In this document: positions 26,539-34,999 of the stretch, piece by piece | Layout: the number at the start of each line of letters is the position of its first letter | Position numbering within the stretch: position 1 is the first letter of the stretch | NCBI GenBank assembly: GCA_007753675.1 | Contig: CP036432.1 | Span: forward strand, 7,814,233 to 7,878,232 | From: Stieleria magnilauensis | Lineage (GTDB): Bacteria > Planctomycetota > Planctomycetia > Pirellulales > Pirellulaceae | Direction: 5' to 3' | Length of the DNA: 64,000 nt | The notes under the pieces: model-generated | What the model was told of the DNA's origin: nothing | The model's input: the letters and a program-made list of their open reading frames with translations, nothing else | Database searches by the model: none | Made by a program: the position numbers and the translations under genes

Positions 26539-27740
26539 GCTGCGACACCGTTTAAGTCGGCGATGTAGAAGCTGCCGTAGGTGTGGACACGATCAGTGAC
26601 ATGCAACTGAGCCGCCAATTCTTTTTGGTAGCGAAGCAGTTCTCCCAGTTGGACGTGGGTGCCGTTGGCGTGGACCGTCAAGGGATCGACGAAGTCAACA
26701 TCCAGTGCCGCACTGCGCCATAGGATCCGCGTGTGTTGGGCCGATCGGTCGATGATGCTCTGCCATTCCGCGGCCAGCAAATCGGGGTGTCGTTCGTACA
26801 GCCAATCCATGTGGTCGAGCAAGACGAATCGCGAGACGGGGGCGTCATGGACGCGCAAAAACGATTCCACCGTGTTGTTGTAGGTCGTCACACGGTCCAC
26901 CAATCCGCTGCGGAGTTGAGCGAACCCCTGAGGCGTCAGATACTCCGGGCAACAAGTCGGCGCGTAGCTGCCGGTCAGATAGACACGCCAAAAGTAGTTG
27001 TCCTTCAGCGGGATCTTCTTGAACACCGTCTCGATTCGATCTTGGATAAAACGCCCGATGCCGCCAGGATAGCCGTGGTCGATTTGCATCCGCTGGCTTC
27101 GCGGGACCCCCAACATCGCCAACGTCGTGTCGCGACGCAGCACCCACCGCATCGGTTTGGAGAACAACTGCTCCGAGACGCCGCGTGCGTCGTAGATCTC
27201 GGCTTGCTCCTGGACCGTTTCGGCCGAGAGGATTTCTTGAACGGATTCGCGCAGCCCCTGCGGCCGGTTGAGATAACCGTTGATCATCCAGGCAAAGAAG
27301 CCCGACGTTCCCCGAAAATAAAAACTTTTGCGTCGTGCCGACCCGTCAAAGAAGTCGAGTCGTCGATCCCAAATCGCACGATCGGAACCACGCAGCGCCG
27401 GACGCACACGATGGTGGAAGATCGATTGCCAGTTCGGGTGCAGGCCCTTACCGAAGATCTCAAAGAAGTCTTCGTACTCCAGCGTTCGGATGGCGGCCAT
27501 TTTTAGTTCCAACAGCGCGTTTTGCAACGCGTTCATGTCGACCGCGTGCACCGCCCTGGGGGCCTGTAACGCGTAATCGAGCGCATTGCAGCCGGCCGAT
27601 GTGATCACCAACACCGTGTCGTCGGGGCCGAGGTCGAGCGCGCGACGATCAAGCCGCGGGTCTTCCCAGCAGGTGTTGTAAACGAGATTTCGCTGATGCA
27701 CTGCGTTGAAGCAACGTTTGCCTATCCATTCCGTGATCAT
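26535..27740 (-). CDS. btaA: DUF3419 protein, probable BtaA (SAM:diacylglycerol aminocarboxypropyltransferase)
   Basis: A 401-residue protein matching the BtaA/DUF3419 family: VYNTCWEDPRLDRRALDLGPDDTVLVITSAGCNALDYAL at residues about 20-60, which contains the SAM-binding part, then HAVDMNALQNALLELKMAAI and EDFFEIFGKG. BtaA transfers the aminocarboxypropyl group of SAM to diacylglycerol, the first step of betaine-lipid synthesis. Its stop overlaps the methyltransferase gene. A calcineurin-like phosphoesterase gene ends 42 bases upstream, which could supply diacylglycerol. Confidence 0.88.
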   Translation of the reverse strand: MITEWIGKRCFNAVHQRNLVYNTCWEDPRLDRRALDLGPDDTVLVITSAGCNALDYALQAPRAVHAVDMNALQNALLELKMAAIRTLEYEDFFEIFGKGLHPNWQSIFHHRVRPALRGSDRAIWDRRLDFFDGSARRKSFYFRGTSGFFAWMINGYLNRPQGLRESVQEILSAETVQEQAEIYDARGVSEQLFSKPMRWVLRRDTTLAMLGVPRSQRMQIDHGYPGGIGRFIQDRIETVFKKIPLKDNYFWRVYLTGSYAPTCCPEYLTPQGFAQLRSGLVDRVTTYNNTVESFLRVHDAPVSRFVLLDHMDWLYERHPDLLAAEWQSIIDRSAQHTRILWRSAALDVDFVDPLTVHANGTHVQLGELLRYQKELAAQLHVTDRVHTYGSFYIADLNGVAA

Positions 27741-27782
27741 TCCGGTGGTTTCCGTTGGGAAGGGTGTGTGTTGGGCGACAAT

Positions 27783-28688
27783 TCAGTCGACAGAGGAAAC
27801 GACACATTCGCGATCGGGGTTCGCTGCCGTGTCGTCAAAACGAGATTCGTTGGTGAGCGGCTCCGGTTGAAACACAGCTCGGGCGACCGGGGCCGACTGT
27901 CGTTGCCCGAGCTGCATCAGTTGCGAATCGCCGTAGCGGCTGACGAGTTCCAAATTGCCGTTGTGGCGTTCGACCAGGCCGGTGCAGTTTTCGACCCAGT
28001 CACCGGTGTTGCAGTAGAGCACCGAATCAGAACGTTTCATCACCGGCGTATGGATGTGTCCGCAGATCACGCCGTCGCAGTCTTGTTGATGAGCGTGGTG
28101 CATGATCTTGTTTTCGTAACGGCTGATGAATTTCACCCCGCGTTTGACGCGGCCCTTGATCACCGCGCACGCACCGTAGGGGTTCCGGTCGTGGTGCAGA
28201 AATCGATTCTTGACCCAGCGGTTGAAGCTGAGGCAGGCGTCGTAGAGCGTGGAACTTCCCTTGGAAATCCACTGCGCCCGGGTTTCGAAAAAATCAAACA
28301 GGTCGCCGTGCGTGACCAGAAAACGCCATCCGTGGAGCGTTTCCAAAATAAATTCGTCGGCGATGCGGACATCGGGAAATCCGGCCGGCATGACGCTGCG
28401 AAAGGACGCTTCACGCAGGAATGAATCGTGGTTGCCAGGCGTGTAGTGCAGCTGCGTCCCTTGCTGAACCAGATCCACCAAGTGGCCGATGATGGCGTCG
28501 CAGGGTTCGGTCCAGTGCCAACCCGAATTGATTTTCCAAGCGTCAAAGAAGTCGCCGACCAGGAATAATTTTTCCGGGCGATAACGCTGGAGAAACGCTA
28601 GGCATTCATCCGTGCGTGCGTGTTTGCATCCCAAGTGGACATCACTGACAAGTAATGTCCGTACTGAAAGCGGTGAGGTCCCACTCAT
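27783..28688 (-). CDS. Calcineurin-like phosphoesterase of the LpxH/PlcP group
   Basis: A 301-residue protein from the ATG at 28688, which has AGAGG upstream; a TTG start at 28727 would add 13 residues. All metallophosphoesterase motifs are present: SDVHLG, GDFFDAW, GNHD, THGD and GHIHTP. The group includes LpxH (UDP-diacylglucosamine hydrolase of lipid A synthesis). It also includes rhizobial PlcP, a phospholipase C that frees diacylglycerol for betaine lipids during phosphate starvation. It shares direction with btaA and lies only 42 bases upstream, which favours PlcP. Sequence alone cannot exclude LpxH or another pyrophosphatase. Confidence 0.8.
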   Translation of the reverse strand: MSGTSPLSVRTLLVSDVHLGCKHARTDECLAFLQRYRPEKLFLVGDFFDAWKINSGWHWTEPCDAIIGHLVDLVQQGTQLHYTPGNHDSFLREASFRSVMPAGFPDVRIADEFILETLHGWRFLVTHGDLFDFFETRAQWISKGSSTLYDACLSFNRWVKNRFLHHDRNPYGACAVIKGRVKRGVKFISRYENKIMHHAHQQDCDGVICGHIHTPVMKRSDSVLYCNTGDWVENCTGLVERHNGNLELVSRYGDSQLMQLGQRQSAPVARAVFQPEPLTNESRFDDTAANPDRECVVSSVD

Positions 28689-28807
28689 GCCGATAACGCC
28701 TCTGCTCCTTGCGGAGTCGATGAACAACCGATTCCTCAGACAGGGGCGGAGCGTATCAGATGCGTGTTTCTATCGCGTTAATACAAAGCGCAGCTTTGGG
28801 TAAGAAC

Positions 28808-30448
28808 TCATTTGTTTTCCATGAGGCGTTGTTGGGCGATGTCGATCAACGGCTTCAGGTCAGAGTTGTCGCCGTAGAGTTCGACCAGGCTGTACCAGAT
28901 CTTGCGCGCTTCGACCACTTGGTTTTCACTGAGCAATACATCCGCCTCGTCCAGCCGCGCTTGGACGATCTTCGCCGCATCGCTTTCTTCGGCCGATTTC
29001 GTTTCCAAAATCGCGATTTGAAACCGGGCCGCATTGACGGCGGTTTCGTACTCCGGATCGTCGCCCAGTACCGTCACCATGCTGTGGTACATGTCGATCG
29101 CTTTGGCGAAATCGCCGTTGGCGGAATACTCTTGCGCCTGCTTGTGCAGCAGTTCGCCTTGATTCTTCATCGGCAGGTTGTTCTTGATCTTGACCGACAG
29201 CTGGTGCAGGAACTGTTTGACGTTGATCACGTCGATCTGCTGCTGAGCCCACTCGGCGTGGGGGCCGTCGGGAAAACGCACCAACAGTTCGCGCAGCGGT
29301 TCGTCTTCGGCTTCGGCCAACGCCTTCCGCGTGTCCATTGCGATCAGCCGTTCGGCACGCTCCCGCAGCGACTGTTCGCTGGCAGGCCAGGCGACGTAGG
29401 CCAACAGCATCAACAACAACACCAGACCGCCCAACAAGAACCAGGGCTGGTCATGCCAAACCGTGTTGTCGGGGACTTCGTCTTCTTCCTCGATGGCATT
29501 CAGATCGATGACGCCGCGTCCCAGCAACGTGCGGGCTTCGTCTTTGTCTTGTTGATTGGTGACTTGCAACGGGCTGAACCCGCTGCTGGTGTGTTCGGCA
29601 ACACTGGTGCGCGAGAGAGATCGTTTGCGGACTTCGACCAACGCCATTTTGACGGCGGTCGCGCTGGGCGGGCGATTGGCCGGATCCTTTTCCAGCAATC
29701 GCATGATCAGCTTGTCGAACCAAACCGGGCATTGCAACACGATCGAGGCCGGCGTCGGCGGTTGCTCGTGTTGCACGTTCTCGCGGACCTCTTGCATCGT
29801 CTCGCCACTGATCGGCAAACGCCCCGTGATCGCCTGATACAGCAACACGCCCAGGGCATACAGGTCGGCGGACGGTTGTGGGGGGGGCACCGAGTTACCG
29901 ACGGCGGCCGCAACTGATTCGGGTGGCTGTCGGGCCACTTGATCGACCGACGGTGGGCGGGCGGTGCGAAAGGGGGATCCGAACCGATCGGTACGAAGGT
30001 CCAGCAAGACCGGCGCGAAGCCGGCGACGATGATCTTGTCCGGACAGATTGCCCCGTGAACGACACCCTGGCCGTGCAGGTATTCCAATGCGTCGGCGAT
30101 GCCCTGGGCAATCTCCAAGACGTTCTCCCACGACAATCGTCCCGTCCGTTCGATCTGGCTGGACAGTGTTTCACCGTCGATCAATTCATACGCCAGGTAG
30201 GCGTCGGTTTCCTCAAACCCGCCGCCATAACATTTCGCGATGCCGGGATGCGACAGCGTCTTTAAGTGCTCCCACTCGTCGGCCAATAATCGTCGCGCTT
30301 CCGGCGTGCCGCCAAAGGGCGCCGAAAAAATCTTGACGGCGATCGACTTTTTTAACTGGACATGGATCGCACGCCACACCGAGCTCGTCGACGGATGGTC
30401 GCCAAGTTTCGTTTCGATCGCGAGTGGGCCGAGGCGGCTTCGGGGCAT
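28808..30448 (-). CDS. Membrane-anchored Ser/Thr protein kinase homologue, probable pseudokinase
   Basis: A 546-residue protein from the ATG at 30448. Residues about 1-275 have the kinase fold: AVKIF with the Lys, HLKTLSHPGIAKCYGGGFEE, AYELIDGETL and SADLYALGVLLYQAITG. Key catalytic parts are changed. The Gly loop reads LGDHPSTSSVW, the HRDxKxxN loop reads HGAICPDKI, and DFG reads DLR. A transmembrane helix follows at about 365-385 (LLGGLVLLLMLLAYVAW), then about 160 residues of TPR-like helices outside. I infer a regulatory pseudokinase or scaffold linking the cytoplasm to the periplasm. It is divergent from the cytochrome gene. Confidence 0.85.
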   Translation of the reverse strand: MPRSRLGPLAIETKLGDHPSTSSVWRAIHVQLKKSIAVKIFSAPFGGTPEARRLLADEWEHLKTLSHPGIAKCYGGGFEETDAYLAYELIDGETLSSQIERTGRLSWENVLEIAQGIADALEYLHGQGVVHGAICPDKIIVAGFAPVLLDLRTDRFGSPFRTARPPSVDQVARQPPESVAAAVGNSVPPPQPSADLYALGVLLYQAITGRLPISGETMQEVRENVQHEQPPTPASIVLQCPVWFDKLIMRLLEKDPANRPPSATAVKMALVEVRKRSLSRTSVAEHTSSGFSPLQVTNQQDKDEARTLLGRGVIDLNAIEEEDEVPDNTVWHDQPWFLLGGLVLLLMLLAYVAWPASEQSLRERAERLIAMDTRKALAEAEDEPLRELLVRFPDGPHAEWAQQQIDVINVKQFLHQLSVKIKNNLPMKNQGELLHKQAQEYSANGDFAKAIDMYHSMVTVLGDDPEYETAVNAARFQIAILETKSAEESDAAKIVQARLDEADVLLSENQVVEARKIWYSLVELYGDNSDLKPLIDIAQQRLMENK

Positions 30449-30661
30449 CGTGCAATGGATCGTGCAATGGGTCGACAGCTGGGACGCAACGGACAGAATC
30501 CATAGCATAACCTCTGATGACACAAAATGGATGGTGCGACAGGGTGGCGTTGCGTGACGTAGGGTTCAGTTCCGGACAACCGACGATCGATGCGGTCGAC
30601 GGCTTTGCCGAATATTCCAGTCCTGACGATCCGATCGCCACCCGACATTCCGCAACACACC

Positions 30662-31738
30662 ATGACGATTCGCCATCGAGCCATCCTTTCGGTTTTCTTC
30701 TTTCTCGCTGTCATCACAACGACTTCGGCTGACGCGCAAACCAGTTGGGTCTCGGCCGAACACAGCGACGCGTTGTCCGCCGCCCATCATTTGGGGATCG
30801 CCAAGCCCGCCGACCCAAGTCGTGTCGTCGGACATGACGCTTGCGTGAAATGCCACGCGTCGGAAGTCAAGGTTTGGCAGACGACGCCGCACGCGATGAC
30901 GTTTGACCAATTGCATCGCAAACCCGAAGCCAAGCAGATCGCGTCAAAGCTGGGCCTGCGTTCGATCAAACACTCCGGTCGCTGTGTCGCGTGTCACTAC
31001 ACCCAGCAAACTGACGCCGCCGGACAGCCCGGTTCCGACGCGGCGCATCACGTCATTGCCGGCGTCTCGTGTGAATCGTGTCATGGTGCCGCCAAAGACT
31101 GGCTCGACGTGCATCACCACTACGGCAGCGAAACCGTCACGCGTTTGACGGAGTCTGCCGAGCACCGCGCCGAACGGATCGCGCAAAGCGTTCGAGCAGG
31201 GATGCGTAATCCTGCAAACGTCTATCTGGTCGCGCAAAGCTGCCTGCGATGCCATACCACCGCGGACGAAGAATTGGTCAACGTCGGCGGTCATTCCGCC
31301 GGGTCACTGGACTTTGAATTCGTCTCGTGGAGCCAAGGGACGATCCGTCACAACTTTGTTGACAGTGACGGCAAGCACAACGCGACACGAACACCCGAGC
31401 AGTTGCGCGTGATGTTTGTTGCCGGCATGATCGCCGAACTCGAGGCATCGCTGCGGGCGACCGCTGTTGCGACCCAGAAAGCGACCTTCGCCATGACCGT
31501 CGCGCAACGCGCCAGCCGTGCGTCGAAGCGGCTGCAGAGCGTTACAGCCAAAGTCCAGGAACCGATCCTGGATCAAATCCTGAAGGTCGTTGCGGGCGTC
31601 AAGCTCAAGCTGAACAACGAAGCCGAGTTGACCGCCGCGGCCGATCAGATCGCAGCGCTCGGCTACCGGTTTGCCGCCGAGTGCGACGGCCAGGGACTCG
31701 CCAACCTCGACGCCTTCATCCCGACCGCACGAAAGTAA
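30662..31738 (+). CDS. Periplasmic tetrahaem cytochrome c (c554-like)
   Basis: A 358-residue protein. The start at 30662 yields a signal peptide (MTIRHRAILSVFFFLAVITTTSADA). Four CxxCH haem sites are visible: CVKCH, CVACH, CESCH and CLRCH, at about residues 60, 105, 140 and 195. Extra His residues (DVHHHYG, GGHSAG) could serve as distal ligands. The arrangement resembles cytochrome c554-type proteins of electron transfer to or from nitrogen or sulfur compounds. The C-terminal 130 residues are helical and haem-free. No reductase gene is adjacent, so the partner is unknown. Confidence 0.88.
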   Translation: MTIRHRAILSVFFFLAVITTTSADAQTSWVSAEHSDALSAAHHLGIAKPADPSRVVGHDACVKCHASEVKVWQTTPHAMTFDQLHRKPEAKQIASKLGLRSIKHSGRCVACHYTQQTDAAGQPGSDAAHHVIAGVSCESCHGAAKDWLDVHHHYGSETVTRLTESAEHRAERIAQSVRAGMRNPANVYLVAQSCLRCHTTADEELVNVGGHSAGSLDFEFVSWSQGTIRHNFVDSDGKHNATRTPEQLRVMFVAGMIAELEASLRATAVATQKATFAMTVAQRASRASKRLQSVTAKVQEPILDQILKVVAGVKLKLNNEAELTAAADQIAALGYRFAAECDGQGLANLDAFIPTARK

Positions 31739-31739
31739 A

Positions 31740-32143
31740 AGTAAGCTTCCAGCTTGCGTGAGAGTGGCGTAAGCTTCCAGCTTGCGTCCCGGCAAGCTTT
31801 AGCTTGCCCCCCGTAACACACGCCAAGCTAAAGCTTGCGAAGCGGCAAGCTGGAAGCGTGCCCCACCTACCACACGCCAAGCTGAAGCTTGCGAGGCGGC
31901 AAGCTGGAAGCGTGCCCCACCCTAACACACGCCAAGCTGAAGCTTGCGAGGCGGCAAGCTGGAAGCGTGCCCCACCTAACACACGCCAAGCTAAAGCTTG
32001 CGAGGCGGCAAGCTGGAAGCGTGCCCCACCTAACACACGCCAAGCTAAAGCTTGCGAGGCGGCAAGCTGGAAGCGTGCCCCACCCTAACACACGCCAAGC
32101 TGAAGCTTGCGAGGCGGCAAGCTGGAAGCGTGCCCCACCGCAA
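31740..32143. repeat. 54-55-bp tandem repeat, six copies, with internal palindromes
   Basis: Units begin near 31817, 31871, 31926, 31980, 32034 and 32089, a period of 54-55 bases. Each holds CACACGCCAAGCTGAAGC and a second half with GGCAAGCTGGAAGCGTGCC. CAAGCTxAAGCTTG is itself nearly palindromic. The lead-in 31740-31810 has two GTAAGCTTCCAGCTTGCGT blocks in the opposite sense. Copies differ at only a few positions. It separates the cytochrome gene from the convergent end of scpA; no gene is seen here. Confidence 0.95.
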
Positions 32144-32147
32144 GCCG

Positions 32148-32954
32148 CTACCTCGGCTGGCTGGGCAGGTTGGTGGCGATGATGCCGTCGTTGCCGTAGT
32201 TGTCGACTTCGTTGACCGCCAGATCTTCGCTGTAGTCCCCGGTCTTGACGATCACGATGTCGCCGGCTTCGTCTTCTTCGACCGCCGCGCCATGGTGCCG
32301 CGTCAGTTCCAGCGTCGCGAGGAACCAACCGATCAACGCCGACTTGTGGATGCCGCCTTCGACCAGATCCATCAACGGCACACGCGGCCGCGCCGCCAGT
32401 TGCGTGTGGATCTTTTGCATGTAAACGTGGATCGGGGTGTCGTCGTAGATGACTTCGGTCTGAGGCGGGCCGGCGGATTCGCGCATGATCCGTCCGAAGG
32501 CGCTGACCAAGTCCCAGATCTCCAAATCCGCGATCGGTTGATCGCCCGGGTCGATCCGACGTCGCGGCAGGTCATCACTCATCCGCTGGTAACGCTGTTG
32601 CCAACGTCCCGCCATCTCATCGAGCACCGCCGCCGCGTCCCGGATCTCCTTGTATTGCAGCAGTCGTTCGACCAACTCGGATTGCGGGTCTTCGATCTGC
32701 TCGTCTTCCTCGTCGGATTCAACCGTTTGGGGAAGCACCGCCTGGCTTTTTAATTCGACCAGAATGCTCGCCAATTCCAGAAAGTCGCCGATGTCGGCCA
32801 GATCCAATTCCTGAAGCAGTTCCAGGTAGTCGCTGTATTGATCGATCACCTTGGAAAGCGAGACCTCCATCAAGCTGACCTCCTGGCGTCGCGCCAGGTA
32901 GAGGAGCAAGTCGATGGGACCGTTGTAGATAGCGAGTTCGACGCGGAATGGCAT
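32148..32954 (-). CDS. scpA: Segregation and condensation protein A
   Basis: A 268-residue kleisin subunit of the bacterial SMC complex, which organises and helps segregate the chromosome. The N-terminus FRVELAIYNGPIDLLLYLARRQEVSLMEV is the family signature, followed by VIDQYSDYLELL and LELASILVELKSQAVLP. The middle is acidic and the C-terminus has the expected winged-helix region (PLMDLVEGGIHKSALIGWFLATLELTRHHGAAVEE). It begins 14 bases after mqnC, so it is probably cotranscribed with the menaquinone genes. No scpB is adjacent. Confidence 0.93.
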   Translation of the reverse strand: MPFRVELAIYNGPIDLLLYLARRQEVSLMEVSLSKVIDQYSDYLELLQELDLADIGDFLELASILVELKSQAVLPQTVESDEEDEQIEDPQSELVERLLQYKEIRDAAAVLDEMAGRWQQRYQRMSDDLPRRRIDPGDQPIADLEIWDLVSAFGRIMRESAGPPQTEVIYDDTPIHVYMQKIHTQLAARPRVPLMDLVEGGIHKSALIGWFLATLELTRHHGAAVEEDEAGDIVIVKTGDYSEDLAVNEVDNYGNDGIIATNLPSQPR

Positions 32955-32968
32955 GGACTCAGTTTAGC

Positions 32969-34102
32969 CTAAACCGCCAGTTGGACCAAATCTTTCGGCC
33001 CCGTGTGGCCGTCCGCCTGGATCGCCTTCTGTTCCAATTCTTCGTCGACGAGGTTGTAAAACACGTCTCGTTGACGCGGTTGGAATCCCAATTCTTCGAT
33101 CGCCTGACGAATTTGGGTCAACGACATGAAGTGGACAGTTCCGGCTTCGGCGACGACGTTCTCTTCAATCATCAAGCTGCCCATGTCGTTGGCGCCGAAC
33201 AGCATCGCCAGTTGACCCATCTTCAATCCCTGCGTCACCCAGCTGCTTTGGATGTTGGCAACGTTGTCCAGGAACAGGCGGGAAACGGCTTGGGTCTTCA
33301 GGTATTCAAACGATCCCGACGCCGGGATGTGGCTCATGTCGGTGTTGTCCGGCTGGAACGTCCAGCAGATGAAGGCCGTGAATCCACCGGTTTCATCCTG
33401 CAGGTCGCGGATCCGCTCGAGGTGCTCGATCCGCTCGGCCAAGGTTTCGACGTGGCCGAACATCATCGTCGCGGTGCTGATCCCGCCCAGCTTGTGCCAG
33501 ACCCGCATCACGTTGAGCCAATTGTCCGAGTCGACTTTGCCCCGAGTCAGTTCGTTGCGGACGCGGTCGACCAGGATTTCAGCGCCTCCGCCGGGGATGC
33601 TTCCCAAGCCCGCCGCTTTCAGTCGCGACAGAACCTCTTCGATCGGCAGGTTGTTCACCTTGGTGAAGTGGTACAGCTCGGGCGGGCTGAACCCGTGGAT
33701 ATTCACCGACGGGAACGCCGACTTGATGTCCGAGAGTAACTCTTCGTACCAATCGAGTTTGAACTTGGGGTGCAAACCGCCTTGCATCAGAATTTGGTTG
33801 CCGCCGACCGCCACCGTCTCTTCGACTTTGCGGAGCAGTTCTTCCCGCGGCAGCACATAGCCTTCGTCGCTCTTGGGGCCGCGATAAAACGCGCAGAAGT
33901 GACAGACGGCGGTGCAGATGTTGGTGTAGTTGATATTCCGATCGACGTTGTAAGTTCGATACGGTTCGGGGTGCATCCGCCGCGAGACCTTGTCGGCAGC
34001 CGCGCCGATGGCCGCCAAGTCGTGGCTCTCCAACAGCGTTAAACCTTCCGATGCCGAAAGTCGCTCGCCGGCAACCGCTTTGTCCAGGATGTCCGTGATC
34101 AT
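32969..34102 (-). CDS. mqnC: Cyclic dehypoxanthinyl futalosine synthase (radical SAM)
   Basis: A 377-residue enzyme of the futalosine route to menaquinone. The 4Fe-4S motif CTAVCHFCAFYR (about residue 63) is the radical-SAM CxxxCxxC. MQGGLHP, HGFSPPELYHF, GLGSIPGGGAEIL and ATMMFGHVET are typical of MqnC/MqnE, and the overall match favours MqnC. It cyclises dehypoxanthine futalosine. Its start overlaps the stop of mqnA by 4 bases, so translation is coupled. Confidence 0.93.
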   Translation of the reverse strand: MITDILDKAVAGERLSASEGLTLLESHDLAAIGAAADKVSRRMHPEPYRTYNVDRNINYTNICTAVCHFCAFYRGPKSDEGYVLPREELLRKVEETVAVGGNQILMQGGLHPKFKLDWYEELLSDIKSAFPSVNIHGFSPPELYHFTKVNNLPIEEVLSRLKAAGLGSIPGGGAEILVDRVRNELTRGKVDSDNWLNVMRVWHKLGGISTATMMFGHVETLAERIEHLERIRDLQDETGGFTAFICWTFQPDNTDMSHIPASGSFEYLKTQAVSRLFLDNVANIQSSWVTQGLKMGQLAMLFGANDMGSLMIEENVVAEAGTVHFMSLTQIRQAIEELGFQPRQRDVFYNLVDEELEQKAIQADGHTGPKDLVQLAV

Positions 34103-34890
34103 GATTCTTCAATCGATTCAGTGGTTTTCGTGTCGAGCAATCCGAGTTCTTCGCAACCGTCGCGGAAACGCCGCAGTCCATCGAGTTCGGATTCACCCAG
34201 TTGAAAGTGAAGGTTCTCGGCAAAATAGCGATACAGGTCTTCGTTCGTCAGCCCATGTGCCGCCGCATGGGTCCGGGCAATCGATTCCATCGCTTCCACA
34301 CCGGCGTCGCGACAACGCTGCAAAATGTCGACCAGGTCATCGGTGTCGATCCCGGGTCTGGCCACCCACATGGCGAAAACGAAGGGGGTTTCGGTGTAGC
34401 GGCACCAGCGGTCCCCAAGGTCCCAAATCTCATTGTAGACCCCCCGCTCGGGATGCATCGCACGGTCTCCGATGATCAGTACGGCGTCGGCGTCGACCGA
34501 TTCGGGTGACTGCTCCATCGACAGGACCGTCGTTTCGGGTTTCAGCCCGTGCATCTGCCACAACAACACGCGTACCATCGCCGCGCTGGTGCGACTGCCT
34601 TCGTCCAGCGCCAGCCGTTTGATCTGCTTGACGGGCACGCGGCTGACCAACCGCACGCTCCACACCGGCCCGCGGCAGGCGATCGCGGCGTCGGAGACGA
34701 TTTGGTAACCGTCGCCGCGAAAGTACTCGACCGAGGGGATCAGCGCGACGTCTAATTCACCCGAACGCAGCTGGCTGGCCAATCGGCTGGGCAAGTTCAA
34801 CGTCAACGAGTCACCGGGGCCCAGGGCTTCTTTGAGCCCGTGGATCAACGGCTTGGTGTTTAAGTACGAAACGGCGCCCAGGCGAGTCAT
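34099..34890 (-). CDS. mqnA: Chorismate dehydratase
   Basis: A 263-residue protein with the MqnA N-terminus RLGAVSYLNTKPLIHGL and family segments ELDVALIPSVEYF, LALDEGSRTSAAMVRVLL and ADAVLIIGDRAM. MqnA removes water from chorismate to give 3-enolpyruvyl-benzoate, the first futalosine-pathway step. It has a periplasmic-binding-protein-like fold but no signal peptide, as expected for a cytoplasmic enzyme. It leads the mqnA-mqnC-scpA operon. mqnB, mqnD and mqnE are not in this window. Confidence 0.93.
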   Translation of the reverse strand: MTRLGAVSYLNTKPLIHGLKEALGPGDSLTLNLPSRLASQLRSGELDVALIPSVEYFRGDGYQIVSDAAIACRGPVWSVRLVSRVPVKQIKRLALDEGSRTSAAMVRVLLWQMHGLKPETTVLSMEQSPESVDADAVLIIGDRAMHPERGVYNEIWDLGDRWCRYTETPFVFAMWVARPGIDTDDLVDILQRCRDAGVEAMESIARTHAAAHGLTNEDLYRYFAENLHFQLGESELDGLRRFRDGCEELGLLDTKTTESIEES

Positions 34891-34999
34891 GATTCCGTCC
34901 GGATTTCAGTGGTGACGACGCGCGATGGTAAGTGGACCGCACCCACGTCGCGAGCGCAACACCTTAGCCGATCCACCGCCGTTCGCCGAGGTCTGACAC

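Noticed and set aside
27783-28688. Firm assignment as lpxH (lipid A synthesis)
   Set aside because: Motifs are shared by LpxH and PlcP; the btaA-btaB neighbours favour PlcP, so no gene symbol was given.
28690-28807. PHO box upstream of the phosphoesterase-btaA-btaB cassette
   Set aside because: I looked for a CTGTCAT-type direct repeat on both strands and found none.
31740-32143. CRISPR array
   Set aside because: The whole 54-bp unit is repeated and nothing variable lies between copies; no cas gene is near.
31804-32328. Repetitive proteins encoded by the 54-bp array in several frames (AKLKLARRQAGSVPH type)
   Set aside because: The repeat period of 54 or 55 bases does not hold a frame, copies shift phase, and no ribosome site exists, so a non-coding repeat is more likely.
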